This document shows, piece after piece, positions 8,782 to 17,834 of a stretch of DNA of 24,958 nucleotides (position 1 is the first letter of the stretch; every line of letters starts with the position of its first letter). This DNA is from SMXQ01 sp033720855. GTDB lineage: Bacteria; Pseudomonadota; Alphaproteobacteria; SMXQ01. The notes under the pieces were generated by a model. The model worked only from the letters and a program-made list of their open reading frames with translations. It was not told where the DNA came from and made no database searches. The translations under genes were made by a program, and so were the position numbers. The DNA lies in the NCBI GenBank assembly GCA_033720855.1, contig JAWWBR010000041.1, positions 1 to 24,958 of the forward strand, in the 5' to 3' direction.

Positions 8782-9784
8782 GCTGTGGTCGGTCTATATC
8801 TGGCCCGGGGCCATCATCGGCTTCAAGGTCGGCCTGATCCTGGTGCCGCTGCTGGTGGCGGTTGCCTATTTGACCCTCGCCGAGCGCAAGGTCATCGGCG
8901 CCATGCAGCTGAGGAAGGGGCCCAATGTGGTCGGACCCTTCGGCCTGCTCCAGCCCTTGGCCGACGGCTTGAAGCTGTTCGTCAAGGAAACCGTGATCCC
9001 GACCGGCGCCAACAAGGTGGTGTTCATCCTCGCCCCGATGATCACTTTCACTCTGGCGCTGGTGGCCTGGGCGGTGATCCCCTTCGGCGAGGGCCTGGTG
9101 CTGGCCGACATCAACGTCGGCGTCCTTTACCTCTTCGCCATTTCGTCGCTCGGCGTCTACGGCATCATCATGGCGGGCTGGGCCTCGAACTCCAAATATG
9201 CCTTCCTGGGCGCCCTGCGTTCGGCGGCGCAGATGGTCTCCTACGAGATCTCCATCGGTTTCGTCATCATCACGGTGCTGCTCTGCGTGGGGTCCTTGAA
9301 CCTCTCCAAGGTGGTGATGGCGCAAGAGACGGTGTGGTTCGCGGTGCCGCTCCTGCCAATGTTCGTGATCTTCTTCGTCTCGGCCCTGGCCGAGACCAAC
9401 CGCGCGCCTTTCGATCTGCCCGAGGCCGAGGCCGAGCTGGTGTCGGGCTACAACGTCGAATATTCGTCGATGACCTTCGCCATGTTCTTCCTCGGCGAAT
9501 ACGCCAACATGATCCTGATGAGCGGCATGACCACGGTGCTGTTCCTGGGCGGCTGGCTGCCGCCGTTCGGCTTCGCCCCCTTCACATGGATCCCCGGGCC
9601 GATCTGGTTCGCCGCCAAGATCGCCTTCATGCTGTTCCTGTTCCTGTGGGTGCGCGCGACCTTTCCGCGCTACCGCTACGACCAGTTGATGCGATTGGGC
9701 TGGAAGGTGTTCCTGCCGCTCTCGCTCGCTTGGGTGGTGGTGACTGCGGGGGTCCTGGTCGCCTTCGGGTGGTTGCCGGAATGA
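8774..9784 (+). CDS. nuoH: NADH-quinone oxidoreductase subunit H
   Basis: NuoH is the membrane subunit that joins the two arms and lines the quinone channel. The 336-residue product has about eight hydrophobic segments. It carries the conserved loops AERKVIGAMQLRKGPNVVGP (about 36-55) and ETNRAPFDLPEAEAELVSGY (about 207-226); the acidic residues of the second loop are thought to couple quinone reduction to proton pumping. The start at 8774 overlaps the end of nuoG by the same eight-base junction, ATGGCTGA, seen at nuoC/nuoD. A 34-base gap containing GGGAGG separates it from nuoI. Confidence 0.97.
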   Translation: MAELWSVYIWPGAIIGFKVGLILVPLLVAVAYLTLAERKVIGAMQLRKGPNVVGPFGLLQPLADGLKLFVKETVIPTGANKVVFILAPMITFTLALVAWAVIPFGEGLVLADINVGVLYLFAISSLGVYGIIMAGWASNSKYAFLGALRSAAQMVSYEISIGFVIITVLLCVGSLNLSKVVMAQETVWFAVPLLPMFVIFFVSALAETNRAPFDLPEAEAELVSGYNVEYSSMTFAMFFLGEYANMILMSGMTTVLFLGGWLPPFGFAPFTWIPGPIWFAAKIAFMLFLFLWVRATFPRYRYDQLMRLGWKVFLPLSLAWVVVTAGVLVAFGWLPE

Positions 9785-9818
9785 GCGCCCGGCGCAAGAG
9801 AGACGGGAGGGCTTCGTC

Positions 9819-10307
9819 ATGACCATGATGCTTCGCGGCCTGAGGGCGCTCGTCCTCGGCGAGCTTCTCGCCGGTCTGTGGCTCACCCTCAAATACATGT
9901 TCAAGCCCAAGGTGACCCTCAACTACCCGTATGAGAAGGGGGTGCTGTCGCCGCGGTTCCGCGGCGAACACGCGCTCAGGCGCTATCCTTCGGGCGAGGA
10001 GCGCTGCATCGCCTGCAAGCTATGCGAGGCGATCTGCCCCGCTCAGGCCATCACCATCGAGGCCGAGCCGCGGGAGGACGGGTCGCGGCGCACCACCCGC
10101 TACGACATCGACATGGTGAAATGCATCTATTGCGGCTTCTGCGAGGAATCCTGCCCAGTCGATGCCATCGTCGAGGGACCGAATTTCGAGTTCGCCACCG
10201 AAACCCGGGAGGAGCTGCTCTACAACAAGGACAAGCTGCTGGCCAACGGCGACCGCTGGGAGAACGAGATCGCCCAGCGCCTCGCCGCCGACGCGCCGTA
10301 CAGGTAG
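9819..10307 (+). CDS. nuoI: NADH-quinone oxidoreductase subunit I (two 4Fe-4S clusters)
   Basis: NuoI carries clusters N6a and N6b, which relay electrons from NuoG to N2 in NuoB. The 162-residue protein has an amphipathic N-terminus that lies on the membrane, then two classical ferredoxin motifs: Cys63, Cys66, Cys69 and Cys73 (CIACKLCEAICP) and Cys102, Cys105, Cys108 and Cys112 (CIYCGFCEESCP). The outer cysteine of each motif supports the other cluster, as in 8Fe ferredoxins. The ATG at 9819 follows GGGAGG with an 8-base spacer. The C-terminus ends DAPYR. A 78-base gap, the largest inside the nuo cluster, follows it. Confidence 0.98.
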   Translation: MTMMLRGLRALVLGELLAGLWLTLKYMFKPKVTLNYPYEKGVLSPRFRGEHALRRYPSGEERCIACKLCEAICPAQAITIEAEPREDGSRRTTRYDIDMVKCIYCGFCEESCPVDAIVEGPNFEFATETREELLYNKDKLLANGDRWENEIAQRLAADAPYR

Positions 10308-10385
10308 GGGAGGGGTGGTGACGCGTTCGTTTGAGCTTGCGGCAACGAGGGGGAGCGGCGCGCATCCCGTCCGGGGGGTGACGCG
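10308..10385 (+). other. nuoI-nuoJ spacer with 9-bp direct repeat and possible 23-codon ORF
   Basis: This is the longest gap in the otherwise tightly packed nuo cluster. ggtgacgcg occurs twice, at 10317-10325 and at 10377-10385, the second copy abutting the nuoJ ATG. A 23-codon frame starts at GTG 10318 behind a GGGGAGG-like site, begins VTR and ends VTR. Its TGA (10387-10389) overlaps the nuoJ start as ATGA. Whether it is translated is unknown. No terminator-like T-run is present. Confidence 0.35.
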
Positions 10386-11000
10386 ATGATCCTCGCGGGG
10401 CTCGCCTTCTACGGCTTCGCCTTCATCGCCATCGCCTCGGGTGTGATGGTGATCTCGGCGCGCAATCCGGTGCATTCGGTGCTGTTTCTGATCCTCGCCT
10501 TCTTCAACGCGGCTGGGTTGTTCGTGCTGATGGGGGCGGAATTCATCGCCTTCATCCTGGTCATCGTCTATGTCGGCGCGGTGGCGGTGCTGTTCCTGTT
10601 CGTGGTGATGATGCTGGACATCAATTTCGTCGAGATGCGCCAGGGCTTCCTGCAGTACCTGCCCATCGGCGGCCTGATCGGCACCGTGCTGCTGATCGAG
10701 CTGATCTTCATCGTCGCCAGCTGGGCGGTGGCGCCGGAGGCCGGTAGCCTGCTCGCGGCCAAGGCCCCGGCCCTGGCGGAGGCCCACAACACCGAGGCGC
10801 TCGGGCGCCTGCTCTATACCAAGTACATCTACCTGTTCCAGGGCGCGGGCATGATCCTGCTGCTGGCGATGGTCGGCGCCATCGTGCTGACGCTGCGGGC
10901 GCGGCCCGGGGTCAAGCGCCAACGGATCGGCGCCCAGGTCGGGCTGGCGCGGGACGAGGTGGTCGAGGTCAAGGACGTGCCGACGGGGACGGGCATATGA
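10386..11000 (+). CDS. nuoJ: NADH-quinone oxidoreductase subunit J
   Basis: NuoJ is a membrane-arm subunit next to NuoH, NuoA and NuoK. The 204-residue product has about five hydrophobic segments. The third (around residues 55-78) carries the conserved IVYVGAVAVLFLFVVMMLDI motif, whose glycine region forms the pi-bulge of the family. The C-terminal 35 residues (after LTLRARPGVKRQ) are polar and probably cytoplasmic. The start at 10386 directly follows the second copy of the direct repeat in the spacer; no classical ribosome site is separable from the G-rich run before it. The stop overlaps nuoK by four bases (ATGA). Confidence 0.96.
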   Translation: MILAGLAFYGFAFIAIASGVMVISARNPVHSVLFLILAFFNAAGLFVLMGAEFIAFILVIVYVGAVAVLFLFVVMMLDINFVEMRQGFLQYLPIGGLIGTVLLIELIFIVASWAVAPEAGSLLAAKAPALAEAHNTEALGRLLYTKYIYLFQGAGMILLLAMVGAIVLTLRARPGVKRQRIGAQVGLARDEVVEVKDVPTGTGI

Positions 11001-11317
11001 CGGCGCTGTTCGAGATCACCCTGGCCCATTACCTGACCGTGGCGACCATCCTCTTCACCCTCGGGGTGTTCGGAATCTTCCTCAACCGCAAGAACGTGAT
11101 CATCATCCTGATGTCGATCGAGCTGATGCTGCTCGCCGTCAACATCAACCTGGTCGCCTTCTCGGCCCATCTCGGCGATCTCGCCGGCCAGGTCTTCACC
11201 ATGTTCGTGCTCACCGTGGCGGCCGCCGAGGCGGCCATCGGCCTCGCCATCCTGGTCGTCTATTTCCGCAACCGCGGCTCCATCGCCGTGGAAGACATCA
11301 ACAGGCTGAAGGGTTAG
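10997..11317 (+). CDS. nuoK: NADH-quinone oxidoreductase subunit K
   Basis: NuoK is a three-helix antiporter-like membrane subunit that takes part in proton translocation. The 106-residue product carries the two buried glutamates of the family, Glu42 (MSIELML) and Glu78 (AAAEAAIGL), 36 residues apart as are Glu36 and Glu72 of the E. coli protein. The ATG at 10997 overlaps the nuoJ stop and makes the protein a few residues longer at the N-terminus than most; no other ATG fits as well. nuoL starts six bases after its stop. Confidence 0.97.
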   Translation: MTALFEITLAHYLTVATILFTLGVFGIFLNRKNVIIILMSIELMLLAVNINLVAFSAHLGDLAGQVFTMFVLTVAAAEAAIGLAILVVYFRNRGSIAVEDINRLKG

Positions 11318-11323
11318 GCGTCA

Positions 11324-13258
11324 ATGTATTCGGCGATCATCTTCCTGCCGCTTATTGGCGCCATCGCCGCCGGCCTGTTCGGGCGCTGGATCGGCGACCG
11401 TGGCGCCCGGTGGGCCACCACAGGCGCCCTGCTGCTCGCCGCCGTGCTTGCCGCCATCGCCGTCGTCCAAGTGGTGATCGGCGGCCGGCCGCGCGACGTC
11501 GAGATCATGCGCTGGATCGTTTCCGGCACCTTCGAGGTCAGCTGGTCGCTGCGCTTCGACACGCTGTCTGCGGTGATGGTGGCGATGGTGACCACGGTCT
11601 CCAGCATGATCCACATCTACTCCTTCGGCTACATGGCGCACGACAAGTCGATCCCGCGCTTCTTCTCCTATCTGTCGCTGTTCACCTTCTTCATGTTGAT
11701 GCTGGTGACCTCCGACAACCTGGTGCAGATGTTCTTCGGCTGGGAAGGGGTGGGTCTGGCGTCCTACCTCCTGATCGGCTTCTGGTACGACCGGCCGTCG
11801 GCCAACGCCGCCGCCATCAAGGCCTTCCTGGTCAACCGGGTGGGCGATTTCGGCTTCGCCCTCGGCATCTTCGGGGTCTATCTCGCCTTCAATGCGGTGA
11901 CCTTCGAAGCGGTCTTCCAGGCGGTCCCGGCGATGGCCGACAAGACCTTCACCTTCCTCGGGCTCGAGCTGCCGCTGATCACGACGCTGTGCCTGCTTCT
12001 GTTCATCGGCGCCATGGGCAAGTCGGCCCAGCTCGGCCTGCACACCTGGCTGCCGGACGCCATGGAGGGGCCGACGCCGGTCTCCGCCCTGATCCATGCC
12101 GCGACCATGGTGACGGCCGGCGTCTTCATGGTCTGCCGGCTGTCGCCCATATTCGAGTATTCGGAAACCGCGCTGGCGGTGGTCACCATCGTCGGCGCCT
12201 CGACGGCGCTGTTCGCCGCCTCCATCGGCCTGGTGCAGAACGACATCAAGCGGGTGATCGCCTATTCGACCTGCTCGCAGCTCGGCTACATGTTCTTCGC
12301 CGCCGGGGTCTCGGCCTATTCGGCGGCGATGTTCCACCTGACCACCCATGCCTTCTTCAAGGCGCTTTTGTTCCTCGGCGCCGGCTCGGTGATCCACGCC
12401 ATGTCCGACGAGCAGGACATGCGCAAGATGGGCGGGCTCGCGCGCAAGATCCCCTGGACCTACGGCCTGATGTGGGTGGGCTCCCTGGCCTTGGCGGGGA
12501 TCCCCATTTTCTCGGGCTTCTATTCCAAGGACCTGATCATCGAGGCGGCGTATGCGGCGGGCACCGGCGTCGGCTATTACGCCTTCTGGATGGGGGTGAT
12601 CGCCGCCGCCTTGACCGCCTTCTATTCCTGGCGGCTTTTGTTCATGACCTTCCACGGGACGCCCCGGGGGGAGGCCGAGGTCATGGCCCATGTCCATGAA
12701 TCGCCCAAGAACATGACCATCCCGATGACGGTGCTGGCGGTGGGCGCGGTGATCTCGGGAATTGCGCTCGCGGGCCTGTTCACCGGCGAGGGGCATAGCG
12801 CCTTCTGGGGCGCCTCGATCTTCGTCGCCGAGACCCATACGGCGATCACCGACGCCCATCACGTGCCGCTCTGGGTCAAGCTGCTGCCGCTGGTGGTGGC
12901 GGCGGGTGGCATCGCGCTGGCCTGGCTGTTCTATATCCGGAACCCGGCCCTGCCGGCGGCGCTGGCGGCGCGCTATCCGGTGCTGTACGCGTTCCTCCTC
13001 AACAAATGGTATTTCGACGAACTCTATGATCGCCTCTTCGTCGCCCCGGCCAAGCGCATCGGCCGGGCGCTCTGGCTCGGCGGCGACGGCGCCCTCATAG
13101 ACGGCATCGGACCCGACGGCATCGCCGCGGCGACGATCGATCTCGCCCGCCGCGCGGCGCGGCTGCAGACCGGCTACGTCTATCACTACGCCTTCGCCAT
13201 GCTCATCGGGGTCGCCGCCCTGGTGACGCTGTATCTGTTCGCGGGGAGGGCGTCATGA
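11324..13258 (+). CDS. nuoL: NADH-quinone oxidoreductase subunit L
   Basis: NuoL is the distal antiporter-like proton pump of complex I and carries the long lateral helix. The 644-residue product has many hydrophobic segments. Its key ionisable residues are visible: Glu141 (FGWEGVGLASY), Lys233 (MGKSAQLGLHTWLPDAMEGP) and the later lysine in THAFFKALLFLGAG (about 346). The C-terminal third has the amphipathic stretch and final membrane segment (YVYHYAFAMLIGVAALVTLY) expected for the lateral-helix end. The start at 11324 uses a GAAGGG site within the end of nuoK. The stop overlaps nuoM by four bases (ATGA). Confidence 0.97.
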   Translation: MYSAIIFLPLIGAIAAGLFGRWIGDRGARWATTGALLLAAVLAAIAVVQVVIGGRPRDVEIMRWIVSGTFEVSWSLRFDTLSAVMVAMVTTVSSMIHIYSFGYMAHDKSIPRFFSYLSLFTFFMLMLVTSDNLVQMFFGWEGVGLASYLLIGFWYDRPSANAAAIKAFLVNRVGDFGFALGIFGVYLAFNAVTFEAVFQAVPAMADKTFTFLGLELPLITTLCLLLFIGAMGKSAQLGLHTWLPDAMEGPTPVSALIHAATMVTAGVFMVCRLSPIFEYSETALAVVTIVGASTALFAASIGLVQNDIKRVIAYSTCSQLGYMFFAAGVSAYSAAMFHLTTHAFFKALLFLGAGSVIHAMSDEQDMRKMGGLARKIPWTYGLMWVGSLALAGIPIFSGFYSKDLIIEAAYAAGTGVGYYAFWMGVIAAALTAFYSWRLLFMTFHGTPRGEAEVMAHVHESPKNMTIPMTVLAVGAVISGIALAGLFTGEGHSAFWGASIFVAETHTAITDAHHVPLWVKLLPLVVAAGGIALAWLFYIRNPALPAALAARYPVLYAFLLNKWYFDELYDRLFVAPAKRIGRALWLGGDGALIDGIGPDGIAAATIDLARRAARLQTGYVYHYAFAMLIGVAALVTLYLFAGRAS

Positions 13259-14787
13259 TCGGTTGGCCGCTCCTGTCGCTGACCGTCTTCGTGCCCCTGG
13301 TGGGGGCCGGATTCATCTTCCTGATCCGCGGCGAGGACGCGGTGGTCGCCCGCAACGCGCGCAACGTGGCGCTGTGGACGTCGCTGATCACCCTGGTCCT
13401 GGCGCTGATGGTGTGGGCCAATTTCCAGCCCGGCACCGCCGCCTTCCAGTTGGAGGAGCGGGCCGAGTGGATCCCCGCCTTCAACATCTCCTATCATCTC
13501 GGCGTCGACGGCATCTCGCTCTTCTTCGTGCTGCTTTCGGCCTTCCTCACGCCGCTCTGCGTGCTCGCCAGCTGGCAGGCCATTACCGAGCGGGTGAAGG
13601 AATACATGATCGCCTTCCTGATCCTCGAAACCCTGATGATCGGGATGTTCGTGGCGCTGGACATCGTCCTCTTCTACCTTTTCTTCGAGGGCGTGCTGAT
13701 CCCGATGTTCCTGATCATCGGCGTCTGGGGCGGGCCCAGGCGGGTCTATTCGGCCTTCAAGTTCTTCCTCTACACCCTGGCCGGCTCGGTGCTGATGCTG
13801 GTCGCCATCCTGGCGATCTATTTCACCGCCGGCACCACCGACATCCCGGAGTTGATGAAGACGGCCTTCCCCAGGGAGATGCAGTATTGGCTATGGCTCG
13901 CCTTCTTCGCCTCCTTCGCGGTCAAGGTGCCTATGTGGCCTTTGCACACCTGGCTGCCCGACGCCCATGTCGAGGCGCCGACGGCGGGCTCGGTGATCCT
14001 CGCCGGCGTGCTGCTGAAGATGGGGGGCTACGGGTTCCTGCGCTTCTCGCTGCCGATGATGCCCCTGGCCTCGGACTTCTTCGCGCCCGCGATCTTCACC
14101 CTGTCGGTGATCGCCGTCATCTACACCTCCCTGGTGGCGCTGGCCCAGGAGGACATGAAGAAGCTGATCGCCTATTCCTCGGTCGCCCATATGGGGTTCG
14201 TGACCATCGGCATCTTCACCTTCAACGTCCAGGGCATCGAGGGGGCGATCTTTCAGATGCTGAGCCACGGGGTGGTTTCGGCGGCGCTGTTCCTCTGCGT
14301 CGGCGTCGTCTACGACCGCATGCATTCGCGCCTGATCGAGACCTATGGCGGCCTGGTTCACCGCATGCCGGTCTATGCCGCGGTGTTCATGGTCTTCATG
14401 CTGGCTTCGGTGGGCCTGCCCGGGACTAGCGGTTTCGTCGGCGAGATCCTGGTGCTGGTGGGGATCTTCCAGGTCAACACCTGGGTCGCGGCGCTCGCCG
14501 CCATCGGCGTCATCCTCGGCGCGGCCTATATGCTGTGGCTGTATCGGCGGGTGATCTTCGGCGAACTCACCAAGGAGGACCTGAAGTCGATCGTCGATCT
14601 CGATAAGCGCGAGATCGCCATCTTCGCGCCGCTGGTGCTGGCGGTGCTGTGGATGGGCATCTACCCGTCTTCGTTCCTCGATGCCATCACCGCCTCGGCC
14701 CAGAACCTGGTCGACAACTATGCCGCCGCCCTCAAGGCCGCCGCGGCGCCCGGGCCCCAGGCGATGGCGGCGGGGGTGAGCCCATGA
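13255..14787 (+). CDS. nuoM: NADH-quinone oxidoreductase subunit M
   Basis: NuoM is the middle antiporter-like subunit of the proton-pumping arm. The 510-residue protein shows the standard motifs: HLGVDGISLFFVLLSAFLTP (81-100), Glu145 in FFEGVLIPMFLI, Lys224 in VKVPMWPLHTWLPDAHVEAP, Lys255 in GVLLKMGGYG and AYSSVAHMGF after the broken helix. These residues form the charge relay common to NuoL, NuoM and NuoN. About 20 residues at the C-terminus (AAAAPGPQAMAAGVSP) are low-complexity and family-variable. The start and stop both overlap neighbours by four bases (ATGA). Confidence 0.97.
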   Translation: MIGWPLLSLTVFVPLVGAGFIFLIRGEDAVVARNARNVALWTSLITLVLALMVWANFQPGTAAFQLEERAEWIPAFNISYHLGVDGISLFFVLLSAFLTPLCVLASWQAITERVKEYMIAFLILETLMIGMFVALDIVLFYLFFEGVLIPMFLIIGVWGGPRRVYSAFKFFLYTLAGSVLMLVAILAIYFTAGTTDIPELMKTAFPREMQYWLWLAFFASFAVKVPMWPLHTWLPDAHVEAPTAGSVILAGVLLKMGGYGFLRFSLPMMPLASDFFAPAIFTLSVIAVIYTSLVALAQEDMKKLIAYSSVAHMGFVTIGIFTFNVQGIEGAIFQMLSHGVVSAALFLCVGVVYDRMHSRLIETYGGLVHRMPVYAAVFMVFMLASVGLPGTSGFVGEILVLVGIFQVNTWVAALAAIGVILGAAYMLWLYRRVIFGELTKEDLKSIVDLDKREIAIFAPLVLAVLWMGIYPSSFLDAITASAQNLVDNYAAALKAAAAPGPQAMAAGVSP

Positions 14788-16229
14788 CCGCCTGGATTCC
14801 CGAACAGATGGTCGCCGCCCTGCCCGAGGCGTTCCTGGCAATCTCCATCATGGCGCTCCTGATGATCGGCGTCTTCCGCGGCGACGCCTCCACCCGGGTG
14901 GTGTGCTGGTTCTCGGTCGCCGTCGCCTTCGTCGCCATCGTCGTCGTGCTGGGCACCTCGGCGGGACCGGGCCAGGCCTTCGGCGGCATCTTCATCGCCG
15001 ATGCCTTCGCCCGCTATGCCAAGGTGCTGGTGCTGATCGGCACGGCGCTGGCGCTGATGCTGTCGCTCGCCTACATCGAGCGCGAGGACCTGGCGCGGTT
15101 CGAATACCCGATCCTGTTCCTGTTCGCCTGCCTCGGCATGCTGATGATGATCTCCGCCAACGACCTGATCGCGCTCTATGTCGGGCTCGAGCTGCAGTCG
15201 CTTGCGCTTTACGTGGCCGCCGCCTTCAGGCGCGACAGCCTGCGTTCGCCGGAGGCCGGGCTCAAGTATTTCGTGCTCGGCGCGCTGTCCTCGGGGATGC
15301 TGCTCTACGGCGCCTCGCTGGTCTACGGCTTCGCCGGCACCACCGGTTTCGAGGGCATCGCCAAGGTCGTCGCCGGCGGCGCGCCGATCGGCGTCCTGGT
15401 CGGGCTGATCTTCATCACCGCCGGTCTCGCCTTCAAGGTCTCGGCGGTGCCCTTCCACATGTGGACCCCGGATGTCTACCAGGGCGCGCCGACGTCGGTC
15501 ACCGCGTTTTTCGCCATCGCCCCCAAGGTCGCGGCGATGGCGCTGTTCGTCCGCGTGCTGGTCGGACCGTTCGCGCCGATCGCCGCCCAATGGCAGCAGG
15601 TGGTGGTGCTGATCGCGATTCTGTCGATGGTGCTCGGCGCTTTCGCCGCCATCAATCAGCGCAACATCAAGCGGCTGATGGCCTATTCCTCGATCGGCAA
15701 CGTCGGCTACATGCTGGTGGGCCTGGCCGCCGGCACCGAGGCCGGGGTGCGCGGGGTGCTGATCTATCTCGCCATCTACCTGATGATGACCGCGGGCACC
15801 TTCGCCTGCATCCTGTGCATGCGCATCCACGGACGCATGGTCGAGGAGATCGACGACCTCGCGGGGCTGGCCCGCACCCGCCCGCTGCTGGCCCTGGCGC
15901 TTGGCGTCTTCATGTTCTCGCTGGCCGGGATTCCGCCGCTCGCGGGCTTCTTCGGCAAGCTCTATGTTTTCCTCGCCGCGGTCGAGGCGGGGCTCTACGG
16001 CCTGGCCGTGATCGGCGTCCTCGCGTCGGTGGTGGCGGCCTACTATTACGTGCGCATCGTCAAGATCATGTATTTCGACGAACCGGCGGAAACCTTCGAC
16101 CGCCTGCCCGGCCGCGAGGTCGGGGTGGTGGTCGTCGGCACCGGCCTGTTCACGGCGCTGTTCTTCATCCTGCCGAGCCCGATCCTGGGCGCCGCCGCGG
16201 CCGCAGCGAAATCCCTGTTCGCGGGCTGA
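14784..16229 (+). CDS. nuoN: NADH-quinone oxidoreductase subunit N
   Basis: NuoN is the third antiporter-like subunit, closest to NuoK. The 481-residue product carries Glu136 (YVGLELQSLALY), Lys218 (GLAFKVSAVPFHMWTPDVYQ) and Lys248 (AIAPKVAAMALF), matching the essential residues of the family, and AYSSIGNVGYML. I start it at the ATG at 14784, which overlaps the nuoM stop; the longer open frame upstream translates to non-homologous sequence inside nuoM. It is the last nuo gene. The next gene, birA, follows after 34 bases on the same strand with no hairpin plus T-run between, so transcription probably continues. Confidence 0.97.
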   Translation: MTAWIPEQMVAALPEAFLAISIMALLMIGVFRGDASTRVVCWFSVAVAFVAIVVVLGTSAGPGQAFGGIFIADAFARYAKVLVLIGTALALMLSLAYIEREDLARFEYPILFLFACLGMLMMISANDLIALYVGLELQSLALYVAAAFRRDSLRSPEAGLKYFVLGALSSGMLLYGASLVYGFAGTTGFEGIAKVVAGGAPIGVLVGLIFITAGLAFKVSAVPFHMWTPDVYQGAPTSVTAFFAIAPKVAAMALFVRVLVGPFAPIAAQWQQVVVLIAILSMVLGAFAAINQRNIKRLMAYSSIGNVGYMLVGLAAGTEAGVRGVLIYLAIYLMMTAGTFACILCMRIHGRMVEEIDDLAGLARTRPLLALALGVFMFSLAGIPPLAGFFGKLYVFLAAVEAGLYGLAVIGVLASVVAAYYYVRIVKIMYFDEPAETFDRLPGREVGVVVVGTGLFTALFFILPSPILGAAAAAAKSLFAG

Positions 16230-16263
16230 GTGGCGGCCCGTGCCGGGCGCAAGGATCCGATCC

Positions 16264-17046
16264 ATGACCATTCCCCCCGGGCGCCAGGAGCTCGACGATT
16301 TCTACCGCCTCGAGGCGTTGGACGCGGTCCCCAGCACCAACGACGAGGCCTTGGCCCGGGCCGCCGCGGGCGCCCCGGAAGGGACCCTGATCACCGCCCG
16401 AAGCCAGAGCGCCGGGCGCGGGCGCCGCGGCCGCCAGTGGGAAAGCGCGGAGGGCAACCTGTTCCTGTCATTGGTGCTGAGGCCGGAGGGCGGCATCGCC
16501 GCCGCCGCCGCCATCGGCTTCGCCGGCGGCCTGGCGGTGGCCGAGACCCTGGATGAGGCGCTTGGCGGCAGCGCCGATATCGCCCTCAAATGGCCCAATG
16601 ACGTGCTGGTCGGCGGGCGCAAGGCATCGGGGCTGTTGATCGAGCGCGCCGGTAGCGGCGCCGGCGCGGCGCTGGTGCTCGGCGTCGGCATCAACCTCGT
16701 CTCCCATCCCGAGGGCACCGCGTTCCCGGCCACCGACGTGGTCGCCGCCGGCGGGACGAGGCTCACCCCGGATGCGGCGTTGGCCGGGTTCCGCGCGGCG
16801 TTCCTCGCCCGCTACCGGCAGTGGCAATCGGACGGCTTCGCACCCCTTCGCGCCGATTGGCTGGCCCGCGCCCGGGGGCTCGGCCGGCCCATCACCGTCG
16901 AGATCGAGGGCCGGCGCTATGACGGCATCTTCCGGGGCATCGACGCCGACGGTGCGCTGGAGCTTGACCTCGGCGCCGGGGGCGTGAAAAAAATCACCGC
17001 AGGAGACGTGTTTTTTCCAGGCTTCGCGCGGGGGGCGGCATGCTGA
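16264..17046 (+). CDS. birA: Biotin--[acetyl-CoA-carboxylase] ligase, no DNA-binding domain
   Basis: The enzyme activates biotin with ATP to biotinyl-5'-AMP and attaches it to the lysine of biotin carboxyl carrier proteins in the cytoplasm. The 260-residue product starts directly with the catalytic domain: VPSTNDEA, then QSAGRGRRGRQWES (the GRGRRGR biotinoyl-AMP loop, about residues 47-59), then LKWPNDVLVGGRKASGLLIE with the catalytic lysine. A small C-terminal beta-barrel (RYDGIFRGIDADGALELD) ends it. There is no N-terminal helix-turn-helix, so it is the non-repressor (group I) type and cannot act as the biotin operon repressor. I prefer the ATG at 16264 (AAGGA upstream) to a GTG at 16240. 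The stop overlaps coaX by seven bases (ATGCTGA). Confidence 0.95.
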   Translation: MTIPPGRQELDDFYRLEALDAVPSTNDEALARAAAGAPEGTLITARSQSAGRGRRGRQWESAEGNLFLSLVLRPEGGIAAAAAIGFAGGLAVAETLDEALGGSADIALKWPNDVLVGGRKASGLLIERAGSGAGAALVLGVGINLVSHPEGTAFPATDVVAAGGTRLTPDAALAGFRAAFLARYRQWQSDGFAPLRADWLARARGLGRPITVEIEGRRYDGIFRGIDADGALELDLGAGGVKKITAGDVFFPGFARGAAC

Positions 17047-17834
17047 TCGCCATCGATTGCGGCAACACCGCGACCAGTATCGGTCTCTATGAGGGGCGCG
17101 CGCCCGAGGGCGCTTTTCGCCACGTCTACCGTTTCGAGAGCGATGCCGGCCTGAGCGCGAGCGAACACAAGGCGCGGCTCGAGGAGGAGGTTGCGGCGGC
17201 CGGCCTCGACGGGGCCGATCTCGCGGGCGCCGCCATCGCCTGCGTCGTCCCCGACGCCCTGGCCGAACTCGCCGGTTTTGCCGAACAGGTCACCGGGGAG
17301 GCCCCGGTGGTGGTGGGGGCGCTCGGCAATGTCATCGGCTGCGACATCCTGATCGATCAGCCCGCCAATGTCGGCGCCGACCGCCTGGTCAACGCCCTGG
17401 CCGCCCACGCCCTCCATCCCGGTCCGCTCATCGTCGTCGACTTCGGCACCGCGACCACCCTCGACGTGGTGACCGCCGAGGGCGCCTATGCCGGCGGCAT
17501 CATCGCGCCCGGTGTCGACCTCTCCCTCGCCGCCCTGCACCAGGCGACGGCGCTGCTGCCGGAGCTGGAGGTGGCGCGTCCCGAGCGGGTGATCGGCACC
17601 GATACGGTCTCGGCCATGCAATCGGGCATCTACTGGGGCTATGTCAGCCTGATCGAGGGGCTGGTCGCGCGCATCGAGGCGGAATTCGATGGTGGCGGCG
17701 CCGATTTCACGGTGATCGCCACCGGCGGGCTGGCGCCGCTGATCGCCGGCGGCACCGAGGTGATCGCCGCCACCGAGCCGGATCTCACGCTGATCGGCTT
17801 GATCCTCAACCACCAGATCAACAGGCCTTCATGA
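17040..17834 (+). CDS. coaX: Type III pantothenate kinase
   Basis: This enzyme phosphorylates pantothenate with ATP, the first committed step of coenzyme A synthesis. The 264-residue product has the ASKHA-fold motifs of the type III family: IDCGNT at 5-10 (Asp6, phosphate binding), GADR at 112-115 (pantothenate site), DFGTATTLD at 134-142 (catalytic region), GGIIAPGV at 152-159 and ATGG near 227-230. Type III kinases are not feedback-inhibited by CoA and usually need a monovalent cation. The gene overlaps birA and rnj at its two ends, which indicates a single transcript. A cysteine follows Asp6 where many homologues have another small residue; this should not affect function. Confidence 0.95.
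   Translation: MLIAIDCGNTATSIGLYEGRAPEGAFRHVYRFESDAGLSASEHKARLEEEVAAAGLDGADLAGAAIACVVPDALAELAGFAEQVTGEAPVVVGALGNVIGCDILIDQPANVGADRLVNALAAHALHPGPLIVVDFGTATTLDVVTAEGAYAGGIIAPGVDLSLAALHQATALLPELEVARPERVIGTDTVSAMQSGIYWGYVSLIEGLVARIEAEFDGGGADFTVIATGGLAPLIAGGTEVIAATEPDLTLIGLILNHQINRPS

Noticed and set aside
16264..17046. BirA as a possible biotin repressor
   Set aside because: The protein begins directly with the ligase domain; there is no N-terminal helix-turn-helix.
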